A DNA stretch of 64,000 nucleotides from UBA4416 sp035439445 (GTDB lineage: Bacteria > Bacteroidota > Bacteroidia > B-17B0 > Aurantibacillaceae): NCBI GenBank assembly GCA_035439445.1, contig DAORKG010000013.1, positions 22,688-86,687 on the forward strand. The letters run 5' to 3'. Under the pieces are notes generated by a model. The model worked only from the letters and a program-made list of their open reading frames with translations. It had not been told where the DNA came from and did not search any database. How positions within the stretch are numbered: the stretch's first letter is position 1; each line of letters opens with the position of its first letter. Of the stretch, positions 44,740 through 53,322 are shown piece after piece. The position numbers were made by a program, and so were the translations under genes.

Positions 44740-45177
44740 TCATATTTTTAAGCAACTCAATCCTGCATCCACACTATTCGACATTTCAGATAAACTTGTA
44801 TTATGTATCATTGATAATACATCTTTTTTAATAAACTTGTATTTATTGTGTACAGGGCATGGTTGATCTTCAGAACATTTTTTCAATCCTAAAACACATT
44901 TTTTTTCATTTATTTCACCATCAATAGCTATTACAATATCTGTTAGTTTAATTTTTTTCATTTCTTTTATTCCAACTTCAAAACCACCTGTAGCTCCTTT
45001 AACAGATTTAATAATATCTGCTTTTACTAGTTTTTGTAAAATTTTTGCTGTGAATGCTTCAGGTGAATCAATCTCTTTAGAAATATCTTTCATGCTACAA
45101 CGCTCGTGATTAAGTGATTTTTGAGCAACATAAATTGCAGCTCTTATTCCATATTCACATGCTTTTGAAAAAATCAT
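44740..45177 (-). CDS. Rrf2-family regulator with three-Cys cluster (NsrR/IscR-like)
   Basis: 145 residues from the ATG at 45,177 (MIFSKACEYGIRAA); an ATG ten codons earlier gives a non-family head. Winged helix (1-65) with SMKDISKEI and the Rrf2 KGATGGFEV wing. C94, C101 and C107 match the Fe-S ligands of the family. In NsrR and related proteins the cluster reacts with NO. Location beside denitrification genes makes an NO or redox sensor likely. Confidence 0.85.
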   Translation of the reverse strand: MIFSKACEYGIRAAIYVAQKSLNHERCSMKDISKEIDSPEAFTAKILQKLVKADIIKSVKGATGGFEVGIKEMKKIKLTDIVIAIDGEINEKKCVLGLKKCSEDQPCPVHNKYKFIKKDVLSMIHNTSLSEMSNSVDAGLSCLKI

Positions 45178-45493
45178 AATATAATTTATTAATATATCGT
45201 TAATCAAAAATAAACGATAAAATTCATTTCGGATAATTTAATCCTATTTAGTTATAAACAAATTTTTGTTTGATATTTTAATAAGAAAAATACCTTAAAT
45301 TATAAGCTATATAAATGCGTAAAGCTGATTATTTATTTGTTTAAAGTCATATTTATCGGGCTTTTTAAAAGCAACAATATGATTTTAAAAAACATAGCTA
45401 CTGATTTAATCATTATGCTTTCAATCATAAAAACTTTATGAAAACAAACTTAACTTAACGCGTAGAATATTTAGCAATTTGCCCTAATCAATC
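45178..45493. other. 316-bp divergent gap between the Rrf2 and MbnP genes
   Basis: No gene is seen. TGATTTAATCA at 45,402-45,412 is a TGAT-N3-ATCA variant of the box found elsewhere in this region, and TCAATCATAAAA follows at 45,421. These may bind a Crp/Fnr protein controlling the MbnP/MbnH pair. Confidence 0.5.
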
Positions 45494-46258
45494 ATGTCTT
45501 TTTTATATCATATACGTATTGCTTGTTTAGTTACGATATTAGTCAACATTGCTTCTTGTAAAAAAGATACAAAAACAGATTTAAACAATAATACTCCATC
45601 GAGTATATATTCATCTGCAAAAATTTCTGTATTAACAACAAACGGCAATATTGAAGTAATATGGGACTCTTTAAATAATACAAATGCGGCCGGTAATATA
45701 TACAGCGTGCAAAACATCAATTTTTATATTTCAGAAATCACATTAAAAAGAAATGATGGGTTTATTTATAAGTCTAACCGTGTATTTTATATTGACCCTC
45801 GTATTAGCAATAAAGCATCCTTACAATTAGATTCAATTCCAAAAGGAGATTATACAAGCTTAGCTTTTGTAATCGGAGTTGATTCAATAATAAATGTTGA
45901 TTTTGGTTTAGGAACAACTATCGATAATTTAAACATGGCTTGGCCAACTGCTATGGGTGGCGGTTATCATTTTATTAAAATAGAAGGCCATTATTTAGAC
46001 ACCTCTAATGCTGTTCAAGGATTTGCCATACACTTAGGAAAAAATAATAATCTCGTGAATGTGCTAATTAATCAGTCTTTTAATCAGCAAAACTCTATGC
46101 ATGATTATTCATTCATATTTAATATCAATGAAGTATTTAAAACACCGTACCTGTATAATTTAAATATTGACAATAATTATACAATGTCTGATTCTTTGGC
46201 TATGTTAAAAATTAAATCAAATATGAAAGATGCGTTTTCAATTATACAAAATAATTAG
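45494..46258 (+). CDS. MbnP-family copper-binding lipoprotein
   Basis: 254 residues, lipoprotein signal (lipobox Cys22, ASC). The beta-sandwich pattern fits MbnP: QNINFYISEITLK, FYIDPR and MAWPTAMGGGYHFIKIEGHY. In methanobactin systems MbnP binds copper after its partner MbnH converts a Trp to kynurenine; MAWPT is a candidate region for that Trp. Its end overlaps the MbnH-like gene by 29 bp. MbnPH pairs occur outside methanobactin loci in copper handling. Confidence 0.75.
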   Translation: MSFLYHIRIACLVTILVNIASCKKDTKTDLNNNTPSSIYSSAKISVLTTNGNIEVIWDSLNNTNAAGNIYSVQNINFYISEITLKRNDGFIYKSNRVFYIDPRISNKASLQLDSIPKGDYTSLAFVIGVDSIINVDFGLGTTIDNLNMAWPTAMGGGYHFIKIEGHYLDTSNAVQGFAIHLGKNNNLVNVLINQSFNQQNSMHDYSFIFNINEVFKTPYLYNLNIDNNYTMSDSLAMLKIKSNMKDAFSIIQNN

Positions 46259-47240
46259 CCTAGCAATTTTATTTTTACTTACTGAGTGTAAGAAAAAAAA
46301 TGAAAATCTTTCTCCTCAAGTCAATGAAGAACTTACTCCTTATAATGTAAATTACCCAAATTACTTTCCTGCTTTATCAATACCTTCTAATAACCCTTTA
46401 ACAATAGAGGGAATAAATTTAGGGCGAAAATTATACTACGATACTATTTTATCAAACGATGGAAAATCTTGCTCTTCTTGTCACAATTCAATAGAATCTT
46501 TTTCAACCTATTCCTCCAACTCTTTAGCTCATATAAATTTGGGATGGAATAGTCATTTTTTATGGAATGGTAAAATTAGTGGCACATTAGAGGACATTAT
46601 GAGGTTTGAAGTAGATGATTTTTTTCAAACAAACATTTCCAAATTAAATAATTCGTCTTATTACCAAAATGAATTCAAAAAGGTTTACAAAATAGAAACA
46701 ATTGCATCGCAAGATGTCGCGAATGCATTAGCACAATTTTTCAGAATAATGATTTCTTCTAATTCATTGTGTGATAAGTTTTTTCAGCATACAGCAAATT
46801 TAAATAGCTCTCAGGTTAACGGCCTCGTTATTTTTACTACAGAAAAGGGAGATTGTTTTCATTGTCATTCATTAGGTTTATTTACAGATGATAAATTCCA
46901 CAATAACGGAATTGATTCTATATTCTCCGGTGATAATTTAGGAAGATATAATATTACTTTAAATAATAATGATATTGGTTTGTTTAAAACACCTACATTA
47001 AGAAATATAGAATTAACCTCTCCATACATGCATGACGGCAGATATCAAACATTAGAACAAGTTGTTGAATTTTATAATTCAGGGGTAAAACATTCACCTA
47101 CCTTAGACCCCATTATGACTAAGCCCAGTAAAATATATGGTTTAGGATTAACGCAAACTGAAAAACAAGATTTGGTTGCTTTTCTTAAAACATTAACAGA
47201 TACAATATTTATACATAATCCTTTACTGCAAAAACCTTAG
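46230..47240 (+). CDS. Diheme MauG/cytochrome-c-peroxidase-like protein (MbnH-like)
   Basis: 336 residues, lipoprotein-type signal (lipobox Cys20, TEC). Two heme-binding sites: CSSCH near 81 and CFHCH near 210. Family features LGRKLYYD and TPTLRNIELTSPYMHDG are intact. MbnH members oxidise a Trp of MbnP rather than reducing peroxide. Coupling to the MbnP gene supports MbnH over classical peroxidase. Confidence 0.8.
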   Translation: MRFQLYKIISLAILFLLTECKKKNENLSPQVNEELTPYNVNYPNYFPALSIPSNNPLTIEGINLGRKLYYDTILSNDGKSCSSCHNSIESFSTYSSNSLAHINLGWNSHFLWNGKISGTLEDIMRFEVDDFFQTNISKLNNSSYYQNEFKKVYKIETIASQDVANALAQFFRIMISSNSLCDKFFQHTANLNSSQVNGLVIFTTEKGDCFHCHSLGLFTDDKFHNNGIDSIFSGDNLGRYNITLNNNDIGLFKTPTLRNIELTSPYMHDGRYQTLEQVVEFYNSGVKHSPTLDPIMTKPSKIYGLGLTQTEKQDLVAFLKTLTDTIFIHNPLLQKP

Positions 47241-47287
47241 TTTTGTAGTTATATCTTATAGAATCAATCATCCACATAACATACCTT

Positions 47288-47764
47288 ATGATAACAAGTA
47301 AAAATAAAAAACAAAAAACGCCCAAAGAATCAGAAACAATTATGACAGAAGTAGTCTGCCCAAATGATACTAATCCTATGGGTATATTGCAGGGCGGTAA
47401 ATTGGTTCAGTGGATGGATATTGCTTCAGCTGTTTGTGCTCAAAATCATGCTGAACACATATGTGTTACTGCCTCAATTGATAGTGTTAAATTTAAAACT
47501 CCTGCAAAAGTTGGAGATATAATCACTATAAAGGCCAAGATGACACGCGCATTTAGTAGTTCGATGGAAATATTTGTACAAGCTTGGTCGAAAAAAGTTG
47601 TAAGTCAAAAAAAATATTTAATTAATGAAGCCTATTTTACATTTGTTGCAATTGATGACTATGGGAACCCTAGTGAGATTGGAGGATTGAAACCATCTAC
47701 TGTTGAAGAAAAGAAACAATATACAGCTGCAGTTAAGAGAAAAAATCAACGTTTACAAAAATAG
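47288..47764 (+). CDS. Acyl-CoA thioesterase (hotdog fold)
   Basis: 158 residues with one hotdog domain (20-135): NPMGILQGGKLVQWMDIASAVCAQNH and SIDSVKFKTPAKVGDIITI carry the Asn/Gly and Asp residues of the YciA/BACH group. It hydrolyses acyl-CoA esters; chain preference unknown. It follows the MbnH gene by 47 bp. Confidence 0.85.
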   Translation: MITSKNKKQKTPKESETIMTEVVCPNDTNPMGILQGGKLVQWMDIASAVCAQNHAEHICVTASIDSVKFKTPAKVGDIITIKAKMTRAFSSSMEIFVQAWSKKVVSQKKYLINEAYFTFVAIDDYGNPSEIGGLKPSTVEEKKQYTAAVKRKNQRLQK

Positions 47765-47769
47765 ATTTC

Positions 47770-48198
47770 ATGAATCTTTTAAATAAAAATATTGTTGATT
47801 TTATAAATAAAAATCAAGTTGCAACTGTTTGTTTTACAAATGAGTTAAATCAACCATATTGTATTAATTGTTTTTATTCCTTTATAGAAGATTCTGCAAT
47901 ATTAATTTTTAAATCTTCATTTGGCACATCGCATGATTCTTTTATTAAAAAGAACAACCATCTAGCAGGTACAATTACCGATGATCAAATTGATCTAACA
48001 AAATTAAAAGGCATACAGTTTATAGGTAAACTGTTAGACGAAGTTGAAATAAATAATAAAAGGTTAAACTTTTCTTATATTAAAAAATTTCCATTAAGTA
48101 TCGCTATGCCAGGATACCTATGGGGTGTACAATTAGAGTACATAAAATTCACAGATAATTCTTTGGGATTCGGTAATAAAACTATATGGAATAAGTAG
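47770..48198 (+). CDS. PNPOx-like (YhbP/UPF0306-type) flavin-fold protein
   Basis: 142 residues with the split-barrel pattern: an N-terminal helix (NIVDFINKNQVATVCFT), strands CFYSFIEDSAILIFKSS, then GIQFIGKLLDE. Members bind FMN, heme or nothing. It lies 5 bp after the thioesterase gene. No specific role can be named. The following gap holds the nirK promoter. Confidence 0.6.
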   Translation: MNLLNKNIVDFINKNQVATVCFTNELNQPYCINCFYSFIEDSAILIFKSSFGTSHDSFIKKNNHLAGTITDDQIDLTKLKGIQFIGKLLDEVEINNKRLNFSYIKKFPLSIAMPGYLWGVQLEYIKFTDNSLGFGNKTIWNK

Positions 48199-48259
48199 TT
48201 TATTATCTTCTTTTCTGTCATTTAATCAACACCTATCTAATTTAGATATAATTATTTTA

Positions 48260-48271
48260 TGATTTCAATCA
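48260..48271 (+). promoter_or_regulatory. Fnr/Dnr-type box upstream of nirK
   Basis: TGATTTCAATCA matches TGAT-N4-ATCA, 156 bp before the nirK ATG. Further inverted repeats follow between it and the -7 element. Confidence 0.65.
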
Positions 48272-48312
48272 TAATAATTTATATTATGCTTAAAATCATA
48301 TTTTATTTTTCG

Positions 48313-48390
48313 TGATAACATATATCATGTATAATTTTTTGTATTAAATGACATTCGTCATCATCTCGGACTTTTTTGTCCGATATATTT
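48313..48390 (+). promoter_or_regulatory. nirK promoter with three palindromes and a -7 element
   Basis: In order: TGATA-N5-TATCA (48,313-48,327), ATGAC-N4-GTCAT (48,348-48,361), TCGGAC-N6-GTCCGA (48,365-48,382), then TATATTTG (48,383-48,390), which fits the -7 consensus. The ATG is 37 bp downstream. The stacked inverted repeats suggest several regulators act at this promoter. Confidence 0.6.
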
Positions 48391-48427
48391 GTACCGTAAT
48401 TTAACATTATTTAAAACTTTAATTACT

Positions 48428-49900
48428 ATGAAAACAAAACTCAAAATCACTGGTTACATGATAGCAGCAGCTACTGTAACTTTTGGGCTTTTCTCTTTTA
48501 AAGATGGTGGACCCAAAGACAACACAAAAATTCCGGTAACTGGACAATCTGTTGCCGAATTAACCGCTCCTCCCTTTGTTCCAAAGGCAATAGGAAATAG
48601 AGAAGCAACAAAGCTTATTGTTAATATGGAAATCAAAGAACAAGAAGGCGAAATGGTAGATGGTGTAAAATATACCTATTGGACATTTGGAGGTTCAGTA
48701 CCCGGAAGCTTTATCAGAACAAGAGTTGGAGACGAGGTGGAATTCCACTTAAAAAATCATCCTGATAATAAAATGCCACATAATATCGATTTACATGCTG
48801 TAACCGGTCAAGGTGGAGGGGCTTCTTCTTCGTTAGTTGCTCCAGGACATGAAAAAACATTTAGCTTTAAAGTAATCAATCCAGGATTATATGTGTATCA
48901 CTGTGCAACAGCTCCAGTAGGTATGCATATTGCAAATGGTATGTATGGTTTAATATTAGTAGAACCAGAAGGCGGATTACCTCCAGTTGATAAAGAATAC
49001 TATATTATGCAAGGCGACTTCTATACTAAGGGAGCTTACGGTCAACAAGGGAATCAACCATTTGATATGAATAAAGCAATTAAAGAACAACCTGATTATG
49101 TTGTATTTAATGGTAAAGTAGGATCACTAACAGGAGCAAATGCAATTACTGCAAAAGTTGGAGAAACAGTTCGTTTATTTGTTGGTAATGGTGGCCCAAA
49201 CTTAGTTTCATCTTTCCATGTAATTGGAGAAATATTTGACAAAGTTTATTTAGAAGGTGGCGACAAAATTAATGAGAATGTTCAAACAACTTTAGTACCT
49301 GCAGGTGGATCTGCAATAGTTGAATTTAAAGTAGATGTTAACGGAACTTTTATATTAGTTGACCACTCTATTTTTAGAGCATTCAACAAAGGTGCGTTAG
49401 GTATGTTGAAAGCTGAAGGTGAAGGAAATAAAACTATTTACTCAGGAACAATTCAAGAAGGTATTTATCATCCGGAAGGTGGTGGTATCCAAGAAATGCC
49501 AAAAGAACAAGTTGCAGCGAAGCCTGTAGTAGCAAAAACTCTTCCACAACAAATTGCAGCAGGAAAAAACATATATAGTAAAACATGTTTCGCTTGTCAC
49601 CAATCAGAAGGACAAGGTATTCCAAATGCATTCCCTCCATTAGCCGGATCAGACTTCTTAAATGCTAATCCAAAACGAGCTATTAATGCTGTTATTCACG
49701 GATTAAGTGGTGAGGTTACTGTAAACGGTAAAAAATACAACAACGTTATGACTAGTCAAAATTTAACTGATGAGGAAATTGCTAATGTTTTAACTTATGT
49801 ATATAACAGTTGGGGTAATAGCAAAAAAGTTGTTACTGCTGCAATGGTAAAAGCAGAAAGAGCTAATAAACCAGTAAAAGCTGCAAGCGGAGGACATTAG
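48428..49900 (+). CDS. nirK: Copper nitrite reductase fused to C-terminal cytochrome c
   Basis: 490 residues from the ATG at 48,428. Type 1 copper ligands H118, C159, H167, M172; type 2 ligands H123 and H158 (NIDLHAVTG and YVYHC), with further His in the second cupredoxin domain (FHVIGE, VDHSIF). Catalytic Asp D121 is present. A c-type heme domain follows from about 370, with CFACH near 388. The fused cytochrome would feed electrons directly to copper. The enzyme reduces nitrite to NO in the periplasm. A hydrophobic N-terminal segment suggests export. Confidence 0.95.
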   Translation: MKTKLKITGYMIAAATVTFGLFSFKDGGPKDNTKIPVTGQSVAELTAPPFVPKAIGNREATKLIVNMEIKEQEGEMVDGVKYTYWTFGGSVPGSFIRTRVGDEVEFHLKNHPDNKMPHNIDLHAVTGQGGGASSSLVAPGHEKTFSFKVINPGLYVYHCATAPVGMHIANGMYGLILVEPEGGLPPVDKEYYIMQGDFYTKGAYGQQGNQPFDMNKAIKEQPDYVVFNGKVGSLTGANAITAKVGETVRLFVGNGGPNLVSSFHVIGEIFDKVYLEGGDKINENVQTTLVPAGGSAIVEFKVDVNGTFILVDHSIFRAFNKGALGMLKAEGEGNKTIYSGTIQEGIYHPEGGGIQEMPKEQVAAKPVVAKTLPQQIAAGKNIYSKTCFACHQSEGQGIPNAFPPLAGSDFLNANPKRAINAVIHGLSGEVTVNGKKYNNVMTSQNLTDEEIANVLTYVYNSWGNSKKVVTAAMVKAERANKPVKAASGGH

Positions 49901-49916
49901 TATAAATAAAAAGTAT

Positions 49917-50729
49917 ATGTTCTATTTAAAATCCATATATCTATTCTATTTATTGATTATATCAATAGCCGTTTCGGTTGCCCAAAATGACAAAGAAATG
50001 GCTTACATCAAAGGGGGGGCGTTTGTCCCCCTTTATGGAAACACTGATAAATCAAAAGTGAAAGTTTCTGATTTTTTAATTGACAAATATTCAGTGACAA
50101 ATGAGCAATTTTTAGATTTTGTCAAAACACATCCGGAGTATAGTAAAACTAATATGAAGGGAATATTTGCAGAAAAAAACTATTTAGAATATTGGATTAA
50201 TGATACTAGTTATGGTGAATATAATGCCAAATCACCAGTTACAAACGTTTCATGGTTTGCTGCAAAAAACTATTGTGAATGTATGGGAAAAAGACTCCCA
50301 CAAATGGATGAATGGGAATATGTTGCAATGGCAGATGAAAAAAATCCTGATTCAAGACAAAAAGAAGAATTTAATAAATATATATTGTCCTGGTATGAAA
50401 AACCAAAATCATACCTAAATACAGTAGGTTCAACATTTAAAAATTACTGGGGTGTATATGATATGCACGGGTTAATTTGGGAATGGACAAGTGATTTTAA
50501 TAGTATTTTCCTTTCAGGGGAATCAAGAAAAGATAAAGACACAGATAAGCTCTTATTTTGTGGAAGTGGATCGGTAAATGCAAGTGACTTAATGGACTAT
50601 GCTGCATTTATGCGCTATGCATTTAGAGGAAGCTTAAAAGCAAACTACACCACCAGAAATTTAGGATTTAGGTGTGCAAAAGATACAGTTTTGATGAAAT
50701 CTGCAAGCAACGCATTGAAGAGTAAATAA
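49917..50729 (+). CDS. SUMF1/FGE-sulfatase-modifying-factor family protein
   Basis: 270 residues, signal peptide 1-21. The FGE-fold core is clear: YIKGGAFVPLYG, DKYSVTNEQFLDFV, PVTNVSWFAAKNYCECMGKRLPQMDEWEYVA, and a C-terminal RNLGFRCAKD. The pair of active-site Cys of formylglycine-generating enzymes is not conserved at the expected place, so it is not a standard FGE. It sits between nirK and a SCO gene. FGE enzymes bind Cu(I), so copper handling for NirK is a reasonable guess. Confidence 0.8.
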   Translation: MFYLKSIYLFYLLIISIAVSVAQNDKEMAYIKGGAFVPLYGNTDKSKVKVSDFLIDKYSVTNEQFLDFVKTHPEYSKTNMKGIFAEKNYLEYWINDTSYGEYNAKSPVTNVSWFAAKNYCECMGKRLPQMDEWEYVAMADEKNPDSRQKEEFNKYILSWYEKPKSYLNTVGSTFKNYWGVYDMHGLIWEWTSDFNSIFLSGESRKDKDTDKLLFCGSGSVNASDLMDYAAFMRYAFRGSLKANYTTRNLGFRCAKDTVLMKSASNALKSK

Positions 50730-50775
50730 CTCTCAATTTAAAATCAGAATAATTAATAATTATAAATATTATCGT

Positions 50776-51363
50776 ATGAAAACATTAATCTTAGGATTGC
50801 TTGCATTCCTTATAACAACTAAAAACTGTTATTCACAAACTCCTTCAGCTAAAATTTCAGATTTATCAATTTATAATTTGCCTTCTAAATGGACAAATCA
50901 AAACGGGAAAGATATTGAGTTAAAAGATTTAAAAGGTGATGTATTGGTAATGGTAATGATATATACTTCATGTAAGGCTGCTTGCCCAAGACTTGTGGCA
51001 GATATGAGAAGTATTGAAGAACAGTTGCCTCAAGATGCTAAATCTAAAGTTAAACTAGTATTAGTAAGCATTGACCCGGAAACTGATACTCCAAAACGTT
51101 TAAAAGAGTTTTCAATTGAAAATAAAATGGAAGGTGAGCAATGGATATTTTTAAGATCATCCGAAAAAAACACTAGAGAATTTGCTGCTGTTTTAGCAGT
51201 AAATTATAAAAAAATCTCTCCAATGGATTTCTCTCATTCAAACATCATTAGTGTGTTTAATGCAGAGGGAGAACTTGTTCATCAGCAGGAGGGACTAAAC
51301 GTTAACAATGAAGAAACCGTTAAAAAAATTACAGAGGAGGCTTCTAAAATTAAAACACCTTAA
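50776..51363 (+). CDS. SCO1/SenC-type copper chaperone
   Basis: 195 residues, signal peptide 1-20. Copper ligands C66 and C70 (TSCKAACPR) and a His in MDFSHSN near 157. SCO proteins deliver copper or act as thiol reductases for CuA and copper enzymes in the periplasm. Here the neighbour is NirK, so loading of NirK is likely. Confidence 0.88.
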   Translation: MKTLILGLLAFLITTKNCYSQTPSAKISDLSIYNLPSKWTNQNGKDIELKDLKGDVLVMVMIYTSCKAACPRLVADMRSIEEQLPQDAKSKVKLVLVSIDPETDTPKRLKEFSIENKMEGEQWIFLRSSEKNTREFAAVLAVNYKKISPMDFSHSNIISVFNAEGELVHQQEGLNVNNEETVKKITEEASKIKTP

Positions 51364-51429
51364 TTTTTTACTTTATCTCTAAGTTTTTAAAATAATAAAA
51401 TCAATTTATCTAATACTAAAACTACACTT

Positions 51430-52755
51430 ATGAAAACAAAAGTTAAAAGTGTCATGCTAACAGCTTTATCAGCCTTAGCTGTTTTTTCTTCAAAAGCACA
51501 AATGACATTAACCGGAGAAATACGTCCTCGATTTGAATATCGACATGGTTTTTCATCACCAATAGATACACTACAGAAATCAGCTCAATTTATTCAACAA
51601 CGAACCAGATTAAATTTCGGATACAAAAATGAAAAAATAAAAGTAGGAATTGTTTTACAAGATGTTAGAATATGGGGGAATCAATCCCAATTAAATGCAT
51701 ATGACGTAAACTCATATGGTATGCATGAGGGATGGGCAGAATACTCTTTTAATAAAAAAATCTCAATGAAGGTTGGTCGTCAGGAATTAAGCTATGATGA
51801 TGAACGTATCATGGGAGCTGTAGGCTGGGCTCAACAAGCAAGAAGTCATGATGCTTTTGTTTTAAAATATGCCGACAGCACATTAACTATACATGGCGGA
51901 GTTGCTTATAATCAAGATAAAATAAATAATACGGCAACCAGCTACACTACAACCAGTAGCTATAAAGAAATGCAGTATCTATGGATTAATAAGCAAATAA
52001 AATCTTTTAAAATAAGCTTATTAGGATTGAATGTAGGTCAACAATCCCCTATTGGTGTTAACAGTACTAGATATATAACTACTGCAGGAACAAGAGTTGA
52101 ATACAAAACAAAACCATTTTTTGCCGGATTAAACTTCTACTATCAAAGCGGTGATGATATAACTACTAAAACTGATGGTAATCCAAAAAAAGTAAATGCT
52201 CTATTAGGAGGTATAGATTTATCTTACACACTTAAGGAAAAATTTACTATTGGATTAGGATATGAATACATATCCGGACAAAGTAAAACAGATACCACAA
52301 AAGCATACAATGATATTAACCATGCATTTAATCCTGTATTTGGAACAAATCATAAATTCAATGGTTACATGGATTATTATTATGTATCAAACCATGCTAA
52401 TAATGTAGGCTTACAAGACATCATCTTCCGTTTAGGCTATAAACAAAAAGCTTTAAGTATTAATTTAGATTTCCATCAGTTTATGACTGCCGCTGACGCA
52501 TTAGATTCAAAAGAATTAGCTAAAACTGGTAAATACACTGCGTTAAATAGCAATTTAGGAAGCGAAATAGATTTAACAATTGGCTACAAACTTCAGGAAA
52601 ATGTTGTGGTTACAGGGGGTTACTCACACTATTTAACATCTAATACTTTAGCTACTATAAAAAATGTAAAAGATTATAAAGGTGATGGAAGAACTAATTT
52701 AACAAGCAATTGGGCCTATGTAATGATTTCGTTTAAACCAAATTTCTTGAAATAA
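51430..52755 (+). CDS. Outer-membrane porin, alginate-export/porin-like
   Basis: 441 residues, signal peptide 1-23 (ending SSKAQ). Barrel strands alternate throughout and the chain ends with an aromatic strand (AYVMISFKPNF). The early LTGEIRPRFEYRHGF and RLNFGY... KVGRQELSYDDERIMG blocks match the alginate-export porin family. It probably allows entry of nitrite or other solutes. It lies between SCO and the norC promoter. Confidence 0.7.
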   Translation: MKTKVKSVMLTALSALAVFSSKAQMTLTGEIRPRFEYRHGFSSPIDTLQKSAQFIQQRTRLNFGYKNEKIKVGIVLQDVRIWGNQSQLNAYDVNSYGMHEGWAEYSFNKKISMKVGRQELSYDDERIMGAVGWAQQARSHDAFVLKYADSTLTIHGGVAYNQDKINNTATSYTTTSSYKEMQYLWINKQIKSFKISLLGLNVGQQSPIGVNSTRYITTAGTRVEYKTKPFFAGLNFYYQSGDDITTKTDGNPKKVNALLGGIDLSYTLKEKFTIGLGYEYISGQSKTDTTKAYNDINHAFNPVFGTNHKFNGYMDYYYVSNHANNVGLQDIIFRLGYKQKALSINLDFHQFMTAADALDSKELAKTGKYTALNSNLGSEIDLTIGYKLQENVVVTGGYSHYLTSNTLATIKNVKDYKGDGRTNLTSNWAYVMISFKPNFLK

Positions 52756-52780
52756 CTTTAATTAAAACGAATAGTACTAA

Positions 52781-52792
52781 TGATTACAATCA
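52781..52792 (+). promoter_or_regulatory. Fnr/Dnr-type box upstream of norC
   Basis: TGATTACAATCA fits TGAT-N4-ATCA and is 84 bp before the norC ATG. Confidence 0.65.
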
Positions 52793-52876
52793 CAAAGAAA
52801 AATTAGATAATCAAATACTTTTCGAAATAAACAAAAATGGTCTTCAATAATTAATACTAACTAAAAATTAAAAACT

Positions 52877-53311
52877 ATGCTTTCAAAATCACAAGCCAGA
52901 GCGTTTTTTTTAGGGGGAACAGCTGTTACATTTCTAGCATTTATAGGATTAACAGTTTATTCATTCAGTCCTAAAAACGACCAGACAAATCATCAAAAGA
53001 TTGATGCTAACGTTGTAAGAGGAAAAGAAATATGGGAATCTAACAACTGTATGGGTTGTCACACCATACTAGGAGAAGGTGCTTACTATGCTCCTGAATT
53101 AACAAAAGTTTATGAACGCAGAGGTGAAGGATATATTAAAGCAGTTTTAATGTCTCCAATACCTTGGGCACCAAAAGGCAGAAAAATGGTTTGTTACAAA
53201 ATGAATGATGCCGATGCCAGTGCTGTAGTGGCCTACTTTAAATGGATAGGTGAAATTAATTTAAATGGATTTGACAGAGTTGTTTCTCCATTATCAAAAA
53301 CTAACAATTAA
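52877..53311 (+). CDS. norC: Nitric oxide reductase cytochrome c subunit
   Basis: 144 residues: one N-terminal membrane anchor (8-30) and one periplasmic heme domain with CMGCH (C58, C61, H62). The motif NCMGCHTILGEGAYYAPELT and the downstream Met in GRKMVCYKM match NorC. It passes electrons to NorB. An 11-bp gap leads to norB. Confidence 0.95.
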   Translation: MLSKSQARAFFLGGTAVTFLAFIGLTVYSFSPKNDQTNHQKIDANVVRGKEIWESNNCMGCHTILGEGAYYAPELTKVYERRGEGYIKAVLMSPIPWAPKGRKMVCYKMNDADASAVVAYFKWIGEINLNGFDRVVSPLSKTNN

Positions 53312-53322
53312 AATTTAACGTT

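Noticed and set aside
46230..47240. Classical cytochrome c peroxidase for peroxide removal
   Set aside because: Coupling with an MbnP gene makes the MbnH/MauG role more likely, though peroxidase activity cannot be excluded.
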